Under the pieces are notes generated by a model. The model did no database searches, was not told where the DNA came from, and saw only the letters and a program-made list of their open reading frames with translations. Shown here in pieces: positions 20,065-30,575 of a stretch of DNA of 64,000 nucleotides; positions within the stretch are counted from its first letter, which is position 1; every line of letters starts with the position of its first letter. The stretch is from JAFAXD01 sp963833605. Lineage in GTDB: Bacteria > Pseudomonadota > Alphaproteobacteria > Rhizobiales > Xanthobacteraceae. Made by a program: the position numbers and the translations under genes. The stretch covers positions 461,906-525,905 of the forward strand of contig CAWHYZ010000010.1 of NCBI GenBank assembly GCA_963833605.1. Reading direction: 5' to 3'.

Positions 20065-21213
20065 CTATCTTGGGCTGCGGCCGGTCATCGCGTCGGCTGC
20101 GCGGGGATTTTGACGGCCCTGCCCCGACGAGCGCCCCCCTACCGCGCGGAAATTCGCTCTCTGTTCATCGGTCAGAGACGGATAAAAGGCATTGAGCGTT
20201 CGACTTATGATCATCGTCGCATAGAGCAAGGTGTTCAATCGATCGCCAGCCGCATCGAGCCTTTGCACGGGATTAGCCAATGGCTGGCGCGGACACGAAT
20301 AAGCGATCGCCTGCCCCATCTGCAGCGAAGTCAAACGCAGGCTTTCGAGGCTCGCGCGCTGATCGTCGTTTGGCTGGATCGCCTGTTCGATCTGATCCTG
20401 TGGCCAGGGTCGTTGCGTAGAGTCCCCGACGCAAGTGATTTTGGTGGCCCCGCCTCGGCCGTTGAGCCGGGCCTTCTGCTGGTCGTCGAGCGCGTTGTAG
20501 GCCGCCTCCAACGGCGTGCGCAGGATAAGCATCGCCTGACGCAGCGCCCAGAGCCGGTCGTTAATCGCCTTGAGGCGCTCCGGCGGCGGCGCGGACGCAT
20601 AGGGCTGCGAACAGCCGGAGTTCATCCGCTGATCGGCTTTGATCATTGCGGCGCGCAAATCGTCGAAGACGCCCCGTTGCTCGGGTGTTGGCGCCGCCCA
20701 TTGTTCGATTTGCTTGAACGCGACCGCGCCGGAGCTTGCGGCATCATCGTCGGCGGACGTGATTGCGGGGCGGCAAACCTCCGACGTCGTTGCTTTGAGA
20801 TCTTCAGTCGTCCCGCGTCGTAAAGACGATCGTCCAGCCTCTGGCGGAGGAAGCATCCCGGTCAGAATGTCATTGAACCCATGACCCCAGAACTGGTCTT
20901 TATTGATGTTGCTGATCGCGAACGTATAGCCAACAAGGTCGTCGTAGGCGCGCGGCCAGTAGAGTGCGCCGGGCGACAGAGCGACCGCGAACTTGCCAGC
21001 CCGTTCCGCACCCGGATCGGCTTGCGGCGCGCGCGCCCATCTCGCCGGCCGCCCGCGACGATAGTGATAACGATGATGCGCGTGATGCCGTGCCCCGAGC
21101 GCGCGCAAGGGCGAGGTCAGCACGCCAAGAAGGCTGCGCGCTTCGCTGACGGCGGGAGGACCTGCAACCGTCGCGGCGGCCATGGCGACCAGCACCAAGA
21201 GTTGGCGACGCAT
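20065..21213 (-). CDS. Exported LTXXQ-motif protein with a duplicated domain
   Basis: About 382 residues. A signal peptide (LLVLVAMAAATVAGPPAVSEA) is followed by a basic His/Arg-rich segment (RHHAHHRYHYRRGR) and two copies of an all-alpha unit. Each unit ends in an LTXXQ-like motif: LDDQQKARLN near residue 255 and LTDEQRANF near residue 350. Each also has a conserved cysteine (NSGCSQPYA; AYSCPRQPL). LTXXQ proteins include Spy/CpxP-type periplasmic stress chaperones. ATG 21213 lies behind GGGAGGTGA. The role in this organism is unknown. Confidence 0.8.
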   Translation of the reverse strand: MRRQLLVLVAMAAATVAGPPAVSEARSLLGVLTSPLRALGARHHAHHRYHYRRGRPARWARAPQADPGAERAGKFAVALSPGALYWPRAYDDLVGYTFAISNINKDQFWGHGFNDILTGMLPPPEAGRSSLRRGTTEDLKATTSEVCRPAITSADDDAASSGAVAFKQIEQWAAPTPEQRGVFDDLRAAMIKADQRMNSGCSQPYASAPPPERLKAINDRLWALRQAMLILRTPLEAAYNALDDQQKARLNGRGGATKITCVGDSTQRPWPQDQIEQAIQPNDDQRASLESLRLTSLQMGQAIAYSCPRQPLANPVQRLDAAGDRLNTLLYATMIISRTLNAFYPSLTDEQRANFRAVGGRSSGQGRQNPRAADAMTGRSPR

Positions 21214-21385
21214 GGTCACCTCCCGCGCTTCGGCGCTCAAATCAACCCTTTACTAGCCCAAAAGGTTCCGTTCCGGGAGTACCGCCGACGCCTCGGCTTG
21301 GGCACCGCTTGTGACCAATTTGCCCATCGACACGACCTGCGAAAGCCGCTACCCGTCTGCGGCTTTAAACGGGCAGGAGGACAGG

Positions 21386-21622
21386 TTGCATCGAGCAATT
21401 CGACTTATGGTTCTTGGGGTTGTGGCCATTGGGCTGGGTTTTCATTCAACCGCCTTGCGGGCCCAAGGCACGCCCCAGGAAGAGGCCGCCTGCCGGCCCG
21501 ACGTCACGCGGCTTTGCAGAAATGCGGCTCCCGACAACGGCCGCGTCCTCGCGTGCCTTCAGGCCAACCGTGCACGACTGAGCCGAGGCTGTCGCGCGGT
21601 CCTGCAATCCCACGGTCAGTAA
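21386..21622 (+). CDS. Small cysteine-rich exported protein, paralogue 1
   Basis: About 78 residues: a signal peptide (IRLMVLGVVAIGLGFHSTALRAQ) and a compact domain with cysteines in EEAACRPDVTRLC, VLACLQ and SRGCRAVLQSHG. It aligns closely with the gene at 37930-38199. Shared residues include EEAAC-PDVT--C, PD--RVL-CL and C-AVL-SHG. The spacing resembles the Cys-rich repeat known from Golgi glycoprotein 1, which is common as small rhizobial secreted proteins. The TTG at 21386 sits six bases after GGAGG and gives the best signal peptide. ATG 21407 and an upstream start at 21311 are alternatives. The function is unknown. Confidence 0.75.
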   Translation: MHRAIRLMVLGVVAIGLGFHSTALRAQGTPQEEAACRPDVTRLCRNAAPDNGRVLACLQANRARLSRGCRAVLQSHGQ

Positions 21623-21647
21623 CCGACGCAGTTGGCACGCGAGCGGC

Positions 21648-22595
21648 TCAGCTGCGTCGATCGGCGATGAAGCGGGCAGCCGTGACGAGCGTCGTTGCGG
21701 CCGTGCCGAATGGCGCGAGCGCCGTTTCCGCCTGTGTGACCAGCGCCCGAAGTCGTGCCTTGGCGCCCGCTACTCCGAGTATCTGGACCATGGTGGCCTT
21801 GCCGGCCGCCGCATCCTTGCCGGTTGCCTTGCCGACCACCGCCGCGTCGCCTTCCACATCGAGGAGATCGTCAGCAATCTGAAACGCCTGTCCGATGGCA
21901 TCGCCATAGTGATCAAGCGCAGTGGCCTTGCGATCGTCGGCCCCGCCGAGGACCGGGCCGGCGCGGCATGCAAAACGCAACAGCGCGCCGGTTTTCATCG
22001 ACTGCAGAACCGCGACATCGCGCTCGGTCATGGGTCCGTTGCCATCGCGGGCGAAGCGACCCTCGGCCGCGAGATCGAGCATCTGTCCACCGGCCATGCC
22101 ACCGATGCCCGAGGCGCGCGCCAGCAAATTGACGAGGCGGATGCGCACCGCTGGATCCGCATGCGTTTCCGGTCGTGACAAAATGTCGAACGCGAACGTC
22201 AGCAGCCCATCGCCTGCCAGTATGGCGGTGGCTTCGTCAAACGCCTTGTGAACCGTCGGCCGTCCGCGCCGCAAATCGTCATTGTCCATCGCGGGCAGAT
22301 CATCATGGACCAACGAGTAGCAATGGATGCATTCGAGCGCCGCCCCGACCATGAGCGCGTTGCCGAGCGGAACGTCGAACAGCGCAGCCGATTCCACCAC
22401 CAGAAACGGCCGCAGCCGCTTACCGCCGCCCAGGCTCCCATAGCGCATGGCATCAAGGAGCCGGCGCGGACGGCCGATTTCGTTTTCCTCGAGACCTACG
22501 GCCAGGAGCCGATCGAGCAGGCTTTCGGCCTCCTGCGCAATCGCATCGAGCCTTGACGCAAACGAAACGCCGGACATCGGATCAAGCATGGTCAT
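21648..22595 (-). CDS. ispA: Farnesyl diphosphate synthase (short-chain polyprenyl synthase)
   Basis: About 315 residues. It condenses dimethylallyl and isopentenyl diphosphates to C15 farnesyl diphosphate in the cytoplasm. The two aspartate-rich magnesium motifs are visible: LVHDDLPAMDNDD near residue 100 and QIADDLLDVEGD near 240, with GGKRLRPFL before the first. It precedes the hopanoid genes divergently and would supply FPP to HpnD/HpnC. The start is uncertain among ATG 22595, 22589 and 22577. Confidence 0.9.
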   Translation of the reverse strand: MTMLDPMSGVSFASRLDAIAQEAESLLDRLLAVGLEENEIGRPRRLLDAMRYGSLGGGKRLRPFLVVESAALFDVPLGNALMVGAALECIHCYSLVHDDLPAMDNDDLRRGRPTVHKAFDEATAILAGDGLLTFAFDILSRPETHADPAVRIRLVNLLARASGIGGMAGGQMLDLAAEGRFARDGNGPMTERDVAVLQSMKTGALLRFACRAGPVLGGADDRKATALDHYGDAIGQAFQIADDLLDVEGDAAVVGKATGKDAAAGKATMVQILGVAGAKARLRALVTQAETALAPFGTAATTLVTAARFIADRRS

Positions 22596-22769
22596 CGCCA
22601 ATAGTTCTTTCGTGAGACCGATATCGGATACTATAAGCCACGAACCGGTTGTGCTTAAAAGCGCCAATGCGCGGCGCGTCGGGATGCGCCGCGAGGACGC
22701 AAGGAGTGGCGCGAAAATGGCTCGCGGCAGGGTGGCCAGCCCGCCTGTGAATGACCGAAAGGAAAGTGC

Positions 22770-23930
22770 GTGATCGCCGGCATCGTAGCGTCAATCGTAC
22801 TGGCACTGTGGGCCTATCTGACCGTGGCGCGCGGCCAGTTCTGGCGTGCGCGGGAGCGTGATGACGCCGATCTTGTCGCGCCGGCATCGTGGCCACCGGT
22901 TGTGGCGATTGTGCCGGCGCGCGACGAAGCCGACAGCATTGCGCAGAGCATCCGTTCGCTGCTCAGCCAGGATTATCCGGGTGACCTCCAAATCGTATTG
23001 GTCGATGATCAAAGTCGCGACGGCACCTCCGAAATCGCGCGTACCGCCGCGCAACAGGTCGGCGACGAGACTCGATTGAGCGTTGTCGCGGGAGCGCCCC
23101 TGCCCTCGGGCTGGACCGGCAAGCTGTGGGCTCAGCACCAGGGGACCAGGCACGCGGACGGATTTGCGCCAGCCCCGCACTATTTGCTGCTGACCGACGC
23201 GGACATCGTGCATGCGCCGGATACGGTTCGCTGGCTCGTCGCGCACGCACAGGCGCACGACCTCGCGTTGACGTCGCTGATGGCCAAACTGCGCTGCGAT
23301 AGCGGGCCGGAGCGCTTGTTGATCCCCGCCTTCATCTTCTTTTTTCAGATGCTCTATCCGTTCGCCTGGGTCAACGACCCCAAACGTACGACGGCAGCGG
23401 CCGCGGGCGGGTGCATGCTGGTTCGGCACGACGCCATGCAGGCCGCGGGAGGAACTCGGCGCCATTCGCGGTGAGCTGATCGACGATTGCGCGCTGGCAC
23501 GCGTACTCAAGCGCGCCGGGCCGATCTGGCTTGGATTGACGCAACGCGTTCACAGCATTCGTCCCTATGTGACGTTGCGCGACGTGGGCCGCATGATTGC
23601 GCGTTCGGCCTACGCGCAGCTCGACTACTCGGTGGCGATGCTGGCCGGAACGATCCTGGCATGACGCTCGTCTTTTTGGCGCCAGTCTTGCTCGCGCTGA
23701 TGGGTCACGGCTTGGAGCGTCTCGCTGGGGTCGCATGCTGGATCCTGATGGCATTGCTGTTTCAGCCGATCTTGCGATTTTATCAAGTCTCGCCCCTCTA
23801 TGGCTTGCTGCTTCCCCTGATCGCCGCAATCTACCTGTGGTTCACCTGCGCATCCGCCGTGGCTCACGCCAGCGGGCGCGGCGGCCTGTGGAAGGGGCGC
23901 GTGCAGGCGAAGGCGACCCGCACATCATGA
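22770..23930 (+). CDS. hpnB: Hopene-associated glycosyltransferase HpnB, two one-base frameshifts
   Basis: A family 2 glycosyltransferase with membrane helices, usually encoded with hopanoid genes; its acceptor is not firmly established. There is an N-terminal helix (IVASIVLALWAYLTVA), a GT-A fold with VAIVPARDEADSI and IVLVDDQSRDGTSEIA, and LLLTDADIVHAPD as the metal site. The frame is lost near 23450 and regained near 23660. The middle part reads RGELIDDCALARVLKRAGPI in another frame, then MTLVFLAPVLLAL returns to the first. Corrected length is about 387 residues, the normal size. The end overlaps hpnC by four bases (ATGA), showing one operon hpnB-C-D-E-shc. Confidence 0.85.
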
Positions 23931-24809
23931 CCAGCGCCGGCTCGCTCCGTTCAGGCAAGTCCCATCGGGACGAAAACTTCCCGGTGGCGTCTTGGCTCAT
24001 CCATCCGCGCCACCGCGAACCTATTCTGGCTTTTTATCAGTTCGTGCGCACGGCCGATGACATCGCAGACCACCCGACGCTTGCCCCCGAGAAGAAACTG
24101 GCTCTCCTTGATCAGCTCGAAGCAGACCTCGACGGCGCCGACAGCCGAAACCCGGAAGGGGTTGCGCTGCGCATGGCACTGACGGCGCGCGGGTTGTCGC
24201 CGCGTCATGCCAAGGACCTGCTGACCGCGTTTCGACTGGACGTGACCAAGCTGCGGTACAGCAACTGGGATGACCTCATCGGTTATTGCGCCTATTCGGC
24301 CATGCCGGTTGGCCGCTTCGTACTCGATGTGCATGGCGAGAGCCAATCGGTGTGGCCAGCCAACGATGCACTGTGCGCCGCGTTGCAGATCATCAATCAT
24401 CTGCAGGACTGCAAAGCGGATTACGGAAACCTGAACCGCGTCTACGTGCCGCTCGATGCCCTCGCGGCCGCCGGGCTTGGAGTTGAGGCACTGGGCGAGG
24501 CGCGTGCGTCGCCCGCGCTCCTAGGCTGTCTTCACGAGCTGGCGGCAAGGACCGAACGCCTTCTGTGCGAAAGCGACGATTTTGCGAATCTGGTGCAGGA
24601 TCGAACGTCTCGGCCTCGAGATCGCGGTCATCGTCCAATTGGCGCATCGTTTGACCCACTTGCTGATGCGGCGTGACCCTTTGAGCGAACGCGTGCATCT
24701 CGACAAGTTCGCGGTCGCCGGAACTACGGCAACGGCGGTTATCAAACACGCCGTCCGCGCGTTCGGCAGCCGTACTGCGGCCGGCATCCGCATGGTGCGC
24801 AACCCATGA
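23927..24809 (+). CDS. hpnC: Squalene synthase-type enzyme HpnC, one-base frameshift
   Basis: Converts presqualene diphosphate to hydroxysqualene in the three-enzyme bacterial squalene route HpnD-HpnC-HpnE. Residues: DENFPVASWLI at the start, the first Asp-rich motif FVRTADDIADHP near residue 40, and INHLQDCKADY near 155. The frame is lost near 24603 (CGAACGTC probably CGACGTC). Correction gives RLGLEIAVIVQLAHRLTHLL and a normal C-terminus ending at 24809, about 294 residues. It overlaps both neighbours by four bases. Confidence 0.88.
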
Positions 24810-25649
24810 GCACGCCGTCCGCCCCGGAGGACGCCAGCGCACCAGCGCAACGCGCGTCCGGCAGTTCGTTCTATGCGGCGATGCGCATCCTGCCGCCGGC
24901 GCAGCGCGACGCCATGTTCGAGATCTACTCGTTCTGCCGCGCGGTCGATGATATCGCCGACAGTACCGGCCCACGGCCTGAGCGGATCCAGCAACTGCAG
25001 GCCTGGCGTAGCGATCTTGCAAAGCTCTACGCCGGCACGCCGCCGCGCGCGCTTGCCGGGTTGGCCCGCGCGGTCCAGGCCTTCGGCATGCGTTGCGAGG
25101 ATTTTCTGGCGGTGATCGACGGCATGGAAATGGATGTCGTCGCGAATATCCAGGCGCCGGACTGGGCGACGCTGGAACTCTATTGCGACCGCGTCGCCTG
25201 CGCGGTCGGCCGGCTGTCGGTCAAGGTGTTCGGATTGCCGGAGGGTGCCGGTATCGCGCTCGCCGATCAACTCGGGCGCGCGCTCCAGCTCACCAACATT
25301 CTGCGCGACCTCGATGAGGATGCGTCGCTCGGCCGCCTGTATCTTCCGGCGGAAGCGCTGCGCGCGGCGGGCATCACCACGTCCGAGCCGGCCGCCGCAC
25401 TCGCCGATCCGCGCATCGAATGGGCCTGCCACGCGCTGGTCGAACGTGCCCGCGCGCATTTCGCCAAGGCCGACAAGATCATGGCGCAATGCCCGCGCCG
25501 CAGCGTGCGCGCGCCCCGAACTCATGGGCGCCGTTTACCGCATAATTCTGGAACGTCTCGTCGCCCGCGGCTTCGGTACGCCGCGCGCGCCGGTACGCGT
25601 CGGCAAACCGCTGCTGCTGGTATTGCTGCTGCGTCACGCGATCATTTGA
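24806..25649 (+). CDS. hpnD: Presqualene diphosphate synthase HpnD, one-base frameshift
   Basis: Joins two farnesyl diphosphates to presqualene diphosphate. Residues: SSFYAAMRILPPAQRDAMF, first Asp-rich motif FCRAVDDIADS near residue 48, second motif LTNILRDLDEDASLGRLYLP near 165. Around 25517 one extra C shifts the frame. Corrected, the end reads APELMGAVYRIILERL and stops at 25649, 281 residues. Because of this insertion the raw frame runs on into hpnE. That apparent HpnD-HpnE fusion is an artefact. The hpnD stop overlaps the hpnE start as TGATG. Confidence 0.9.
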
Positions 25650-26911
25650 TGGCGAACGTCGTACACATCGTTGGCGCCGGGCTAGCCGGCCTCGCCGCCG
25701 CGGTTCGGCTGGCCAAAGCCGGCACCGCGGTCGTGCTGCACGAGGCTGCCAACCACGCCGGCGGGCGTTGCCGTACCTACCACGACCCGGCGCTCGACAT
25801 GGCGATCGACAACGGTAATCATCTGGTGCTCTCGGGCAATCGGGCGACCATGGATTTCGTCGAGATGATCGGCGCCCGCGACCGGCTGCACGGGCCGGCG
25901 AGCGCGTCGTTTCCGATGTTCGACCTTGCGACCAACGAACGTTGGACCATCCGGATCAACGACAGCCGATTTCCGAGTTGGATCTTCGATCGCACGGCGC
26001 GCGTGCCGGGTACGTCGGCATTGCAATATCTGGCGCTGGCGCGGCTGCTGTGGGCCAAGGCGGACCACGCGATCGGCGACGTGATCGCGTGCAAGGGACC
26101 GGTGTACGAGCGTTTGCTCGATCCGCTGCTGCGCGCGGCGCTCAACACCGAGCCGCGCGAAGCCTCCGCCGGCCTTGCCGGCGCGGTGCTGCGGGAAACC
26201 GTTGCGGCCGGCGGACGGGCATGCCATCCGCTGATCGCCAGTGATGGACTTGCAACCGCTTTCGTCGACCCCGCGCTGAAGTTCGTGCAGGAACACGGCG
26301 GATCTATTCGGCTTGGACATCGGTTGCGCGCATGCACGTTCAACGAAGGTCGCGTAGGCGCGCTCGATTTCGGCGAGGACATTGTCGCGCTCGCGCCCGG
26401 CGAGGCCGTGATCATCGCCGTTCCACCTCCGGTCGCGGCGGACCTGCTGCCAGGGCTCGACGTTCCGACCGAATTCCGTGCCATCGTCAATGCGCACTAC
26501 CGCTTCGTCAGCGACAAGAGCCTTCCGCCCATGATGGGGGCCGTCAACGGTACGCTGGAATGGCTGTTCGTGTTTCGAGATCGGCTTTCAGTGACGATCA
26601 GCGCCGCCAATCATCTGCTCGAGGTCGAGCGCGAAACCCTTGCGCGCAAGATCTGGCACGAGGTCGCGCAAATGATCGAGAGCGCCGCGCCGCTGCCGCC
26701 GTGGCAGATCGTGCGCGAGCGGCGAGCGACCTTTGCGGCGCTTCCAGCTCAGAACGCCAGGCGGCCGCGCGCGGTGACGGCGTGGCGTAATCTCCTGCTC
26801 GCCGGCGACTGGACCGCCACCGGCTTGCCGGCCACGATCGAAGGGGCGATCCGCTCCGGCAATCTCGCCGCGGAGCTTGTCATTCGGGGCGATAAATCCC
26901 AATTCGACTAG
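25649..26911 (+). CDS. hpnE: Hydroxysqualene dehydroxylase HpnE
   Basis: An FAD-dependent oxidoreductase that removes the hydroxyl of hydroxysqualene to give squalene. The N-terminal dinucleotide fold is VVHIVGAGLAGLAAAVRLA, with the downstream GGRCRTYHD motif of the phytoene-desaturase-like amine oxidase family. A C-terminal FAD-contact segment LLAGDWTATGLPATIEGAI lies near residue 390. It has 420 residues and is intact. Its place between hpnD and shc is the standard order. Confidence 0.92.
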   Translation: MANVVHIVGAGLAGLAAAVRLAKAGTAVVLHEAANHAGGRCRTYHDPALDMAIDNGNHLVLSGNRATMDFVEMIGARDRLHGPASASFPMFDLATNERWTIRINDSRFPSWIFDRTARVPGTSALQYLALARLLWAKADHAIGDVIACKGPVYERLLDPLLRAALNTEPREASAGLAGAVLRETVAAGGRACHPLIASDGLATAFVDPALKFVQEHGGSIRLGHRLRACTFNEGRVGALDFGEDIVALAPGEAVIIAVPPPVAADLLPGLDVPTEFRAIVNAHYRFVSDKSLPPMMGAVNGTLEWLFVFRDRLSVTISAANHLLEVERETLARKIWHEVAQMIESAAPLPPWQIVRERRATFAALPAQNARRPRAVTAWRNLLLAGDWTATGLPATIEGAIRSGNLAAELVIRGDKSQFD

Positions 26912-26947
26912 ACGCTTTTGCCATCCCAACACTTCAGCAAACTGAGT

Positions 26948-28883
26948 ATGATCCCAGAACCCCTCGACAAGCCGATTGAAGCCGCGACGCAAGCACTGCT
27001 CGCCTGCCAGCAGGTTGACGGGCATTGGGTTTTCGAACTCGAGGCGGACGCCACCATTCCGGCCGAATATGTGCTGCTCAGGCACTATCTGGGCGAGCCG
27101 AAGGATGCGGCGCTCGAAGCCAAGATCGCGGTCTACCTGCGCCGCACCCAGGGTCAGCATGGCGGTTGGCCGCTATTTCAGGACGGTGACTTCGACGTGA
27201 GCGCGAGCGTGAAGGCCTATTTCGCGCTCAAGATGATCGGGGACGCGGTCGACGCGCCGAACATGGTGCGCGCGCGCGACGCCATTCGGGCGCACGGCGG
27301 TGCCGCACGCAGCAACGTCTTTACCCGCGTTCTGCTTGCGCTCTACGGCATGATTTCCTGGCGCGCGGTTCCGGCGATGCCGGTGGAAATCATGCTGCTG
27401 CCGCGCTGGTTCCCGTTCCATCTCGACAAGGTGTCGTATTGGGCGCGCACCGTCATCACACCGCTCCTCGTGCTGCGCGCCCGCAAGCCACGCGCTCGCA
27501 ATCCTCTCGGCATAACAATCGAGGAACTCTTTCTGGAGCCGCCGCAGGAACTCGGCGCACCGTCGAAGGCCCCGCATCACACGTGGTTCTGGTTCCTGTT
27601 CTTTCGCCTGGTCGACCATGTCGTCCGCGCCATCGAGCCGCTGTTTCCAGCGCGAACGCGCAAGCGCGCGATCGATGCGGCGGTCGCATTCGTGACCAAA
27701 CGCCTGAACGGCGAAGATGGCCTGGGCGCGATTTTTCCGGCGATGGCCAACACGGTGATGATGTTTGACACGTTGGGATATCCCAGGGACCACCCCGACG
27801 TGGTTGTGGCGCGCCGTTCGATCGAAAAACTGCTCGTCATCAAGGCGCACGAAGCCTACTGCCAGCCATGCGTATCGCCGGTATGGGACACGGCGCTCGT
27901 GTGCCACACGCTGCTTGATGCCGGCGAGTGACGCCGCAGTGAAAGGGGCGATGCGCGGTCTCGAATGGCTCGCGCCGCTGCAGATCTGCGATATCGCAGG
28001 CGACTGGGCTGTGCAGCGGCCCGACGTGCGCCCCGGCGGCTGGGCGTTTCAATACGCCAACGCCTATTACCCCGATCTCGACGATACCGCGGTTGTGGTG
28101 ATGGCAATGGACCGGGCACGGCATCTCATCAAATCCGATCAGTTCGACACCGAGATCGGCCGTGCCCGCGAGTGGATCAGCGGTTTGCAAAGCCGCAACG
28201 GCGGCTGGGCGTCGTTCGACGCCGACAATGTGCACTACTATCTCAACAACATTCCATTTTCGGATCACGGTGCGCTGCTCGACCCGCCGACCGAAGACCT
28301 CACCGGGCGCTGCCTCTCCATGTTGGCGCAGCTTGGCGAGCGCTGCGAGACCCACCCGGCCCTCATCCGCGGGCTCGAATTCCTGCGTCGCACCCAGCAT
28401 CCCGAAGGCAGCTGGTACGGCCGCTGGGGCATGAACTACATCTACGGAACCTGGTCGGTGCTATGCGCGCTCAATATGCTCGGACTCGATCACCAATCAC
28501 CAGAAATTCGTCGCGCTGTGGACTGGCTGGCCATGATCCAGAACAGCGATGGCGGCTGGGGCGAGGACGGCACCAGCTACAAGCTCGATTATCACGGCTA
28601 CGAGGCGGCCCCGAGTACGGCCTCGCAAACCGCGTGGGCCCTGCTCGGCTTGATGGCGGCCGGCGAGGTTGACCACCCTGCGGTCGGGCGCGGGATCGAA
28701 TATCTGGTCAGCACGCAGCAGGCGCACGGTCTTTGGGATGAGACACGCTTCACCGCCACCGGCTTCCCGCGCGTGTTCTACCTGCGCTACCACGGCTATG
28801 CGAAGTTTTTCCCGCTGTGGGCGCTTGCGCGTTACCGCAATCTCAAGAGCCGCAACCTGCGCCGGGTCGAGGTGGGGATGTGA
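26948..28883 (+). CDS. shc: Squalene-hopene cyclase, one frameshift
   Basis: The membrane-associated cyclase that folds squalene into hopene/hopanol, also called HpnF. Corrected length is about 644 residues, normal for the family. The catalytic DxDDTA motif appears as PDLDDTAVV near residue 375. Several QW-type repeats (QGQHGGWPLF, RNGGWASFD, NSDGGWGED, HPEGSWYGRWG) mark the alpha-alpha barrels. The first part ends at 27931. The frame shifts near 27929, where GGCGAGTGACGCC needs one base change in length. ATG 26948 is chosen; the ribosome site is weak. Confidence 0.92.
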
Positions 28884-29389
28884 TTGCATTCTCCGAAGGT
28901 GCAAGGACATGACGGCAGGACGGATCAGGCACCTGCACGTGAGAGCCAAGCTCGCAGCCTCGGCAACGTGCTGAAGCTGCTTCGGTCGACATCGTCGCAT
29001 AGCGCTGCGCTGCTTGCGCGGCCATTCCGTCCATTGCCGCTTCCTGGCAGGTGTTGAGCTCGCAGAAGGTCCGCGCTGGACCGCTGGCTCGACCGCGCAG
29101 CATCTCGCACGACCGGCCGTGTCGCTCAATTATTTGTATGCAGCGTGGCCGAAAGCTGTTCCGAAGTCTGACCAATCGAGACCGTTATCGGCGATCGATA
29201 GCCTCGCTCAGCAGCCGATATCGAACTGGTCCAGTGCAGAGCGGTATACGTGAGCGACGGCCGATGCTGGCAGCGACAATTGCGATTAGCGGCGAGCAAT
29301 AATGCTAGGTCTGCGCTGGATTCCGGCCCGGACTTGTTGGCTGGGAAGAAGAGCTCGTCCCTGGATGACCTGCGGTCACCGTGCGCGCG
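28884..29389. other. Intergenic gap where hpnG would be expected; nothing recognised
   Basis: About 505 bases between the convergent shc and hpnH genes. In many hopanoid clusters hpnG (adenosylhopane phosphorylase) lies here. I looked on both strands and saw no nucleoside-phosphorylase sequence, only short non-coding-like frames. A terminator for either gene was not obvious. Confidence 0.5.
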
Positions 29390-30533
29390 TTAGCGCGCCG
29401 CCGCCTTCTTGGTTGGCTCCGCGCTGTGCATCTGGGCGAGCTGCTCCTTGACCTGGCGCTCGAACATGTACTGGGCGGAGACGCTGGTTATGCATCGGGA
29501 TCTCAGGAACCATCGGGCCTTCGGTGCGCACCCCGCGCATGGCCGTGATCGCCGCTTTGATCGGATGAGCGATTGCATCATTGACCGCAGTAGCTTCATA
29601 ACCGCTGTGCACCATGCAGTCGGCGCATTTCTCGTAGTTGCCGGTGCCGTAGGCGTCCCAGTCAGTCTCTTCCATCAGTTCGCGAAACGTCGCCGCATAA
29701 CCTTCGCCCAGGAGGTAGCACGGCCGTTGCCACCCAAACACAGTGCGGGTCGGATTGCCCCACGGCGTGCAATGATAGGTCTGGTTGCCGGCAAGAAAAT
29801 CCAGAAACAGGCTCGACTGGCTGAACGACCAGTTGCGGCCGTTGTTGCCGCGCCGGAAGATGTCGCGGAACAACTCCTTGGTCTTGGTGCGGTTGAGAAA
29901 ATGCTGCTGGTCGGGCGCCCGCTCGTAGGCATAGCCCGGCGACACCGTGATGCCATCCACGCCCATCGGCTTGAGCGTGTCGAAAAACGCCGCGACGCGT
30001 TCGGGCGAAGCGTTGTTGAACAGCGTACAGTTGATATTGACGCGAAAACCCAGGGCCTTGGCGGCGCGGATTGCCTCCACCGCCCGGTCGAAGACGCCGT
30101 CCTGGCAAACTGATTTGTCGTGTGACTCCTGATCGCCGTCGAGATGCACCGACCACACGAAGAACGGGCTCGGCTTGTACTTGTTGAGGTTCTTCTTCAT
30201 CAGCAGCGCGTTGGTGCACAGATAAACGAACTTGCGCCGTTCGATGATCCCCTTGACGATTTCCGGCAGCTCCTTGTGCAGCAGCGGCTCGCCGCCCGCG
30301 ATCGACACGACCGGGGCACCGCACTCGTCGACCGCCGCCAGCGCATCTGCGAGCGGGAGTCGTTCGTTCAGAATCTCGTCCGGATAATCGATCTTCCCGC
30401 AGCCGGCGCAGGCCAGGTTGCAGCGAAACAACGGCTCCAGCATCAGCACGAGCGGGTAGCGCTTGCGCCTCGCAAGTCGCTGCCGCACCACATAAGTCCC
30501 GACCAGTAAGGTCTGCAAAAAGGGAATCGCCAC
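29390..30533 (-). CDS. hpnH: Radical SAM adenosylhopane synthase HpnH, one frameshift near the C-terminus
   Basis: Adds the 5'-deoxyadenosyl group of S-adenosylmethionine to diploptene, the first step of extended hopanoid side chains. The iron-sulfur motif CxxxCxxC is seen as CNLACAGCGK near residue 38, with VSIAGGEPLLH near 78. A C-terminal CADCMVHSGYE cluster also fits the family. Near 29490 the frame is lost; the alternative frame gives VSAQYMFERQVKEQLAQMH and stops at 29390-29392, about 381 residues. It begins a minus-strand group with ispH and dxs. Confidence 0.92.
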
Positions 30534-30575
30534 GAGAGCTTCCTAGCTTGTTGTGTTACCAAAATCGCCGCGTTG

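Noticed and set aside
24806..26911. A single 701-residue HpnD-HpnE fusion protein
   Set aside because: The raw frame is continuous only because of one extra C near 25517. Correction gives separate HpnD and HpnE with a TGATG overlap and normal lengths.
28884..29389. A hidden hpnG gene or remnant
   Set aside because: No phosphorylase motif was found on either strand, even allowing frame changes.
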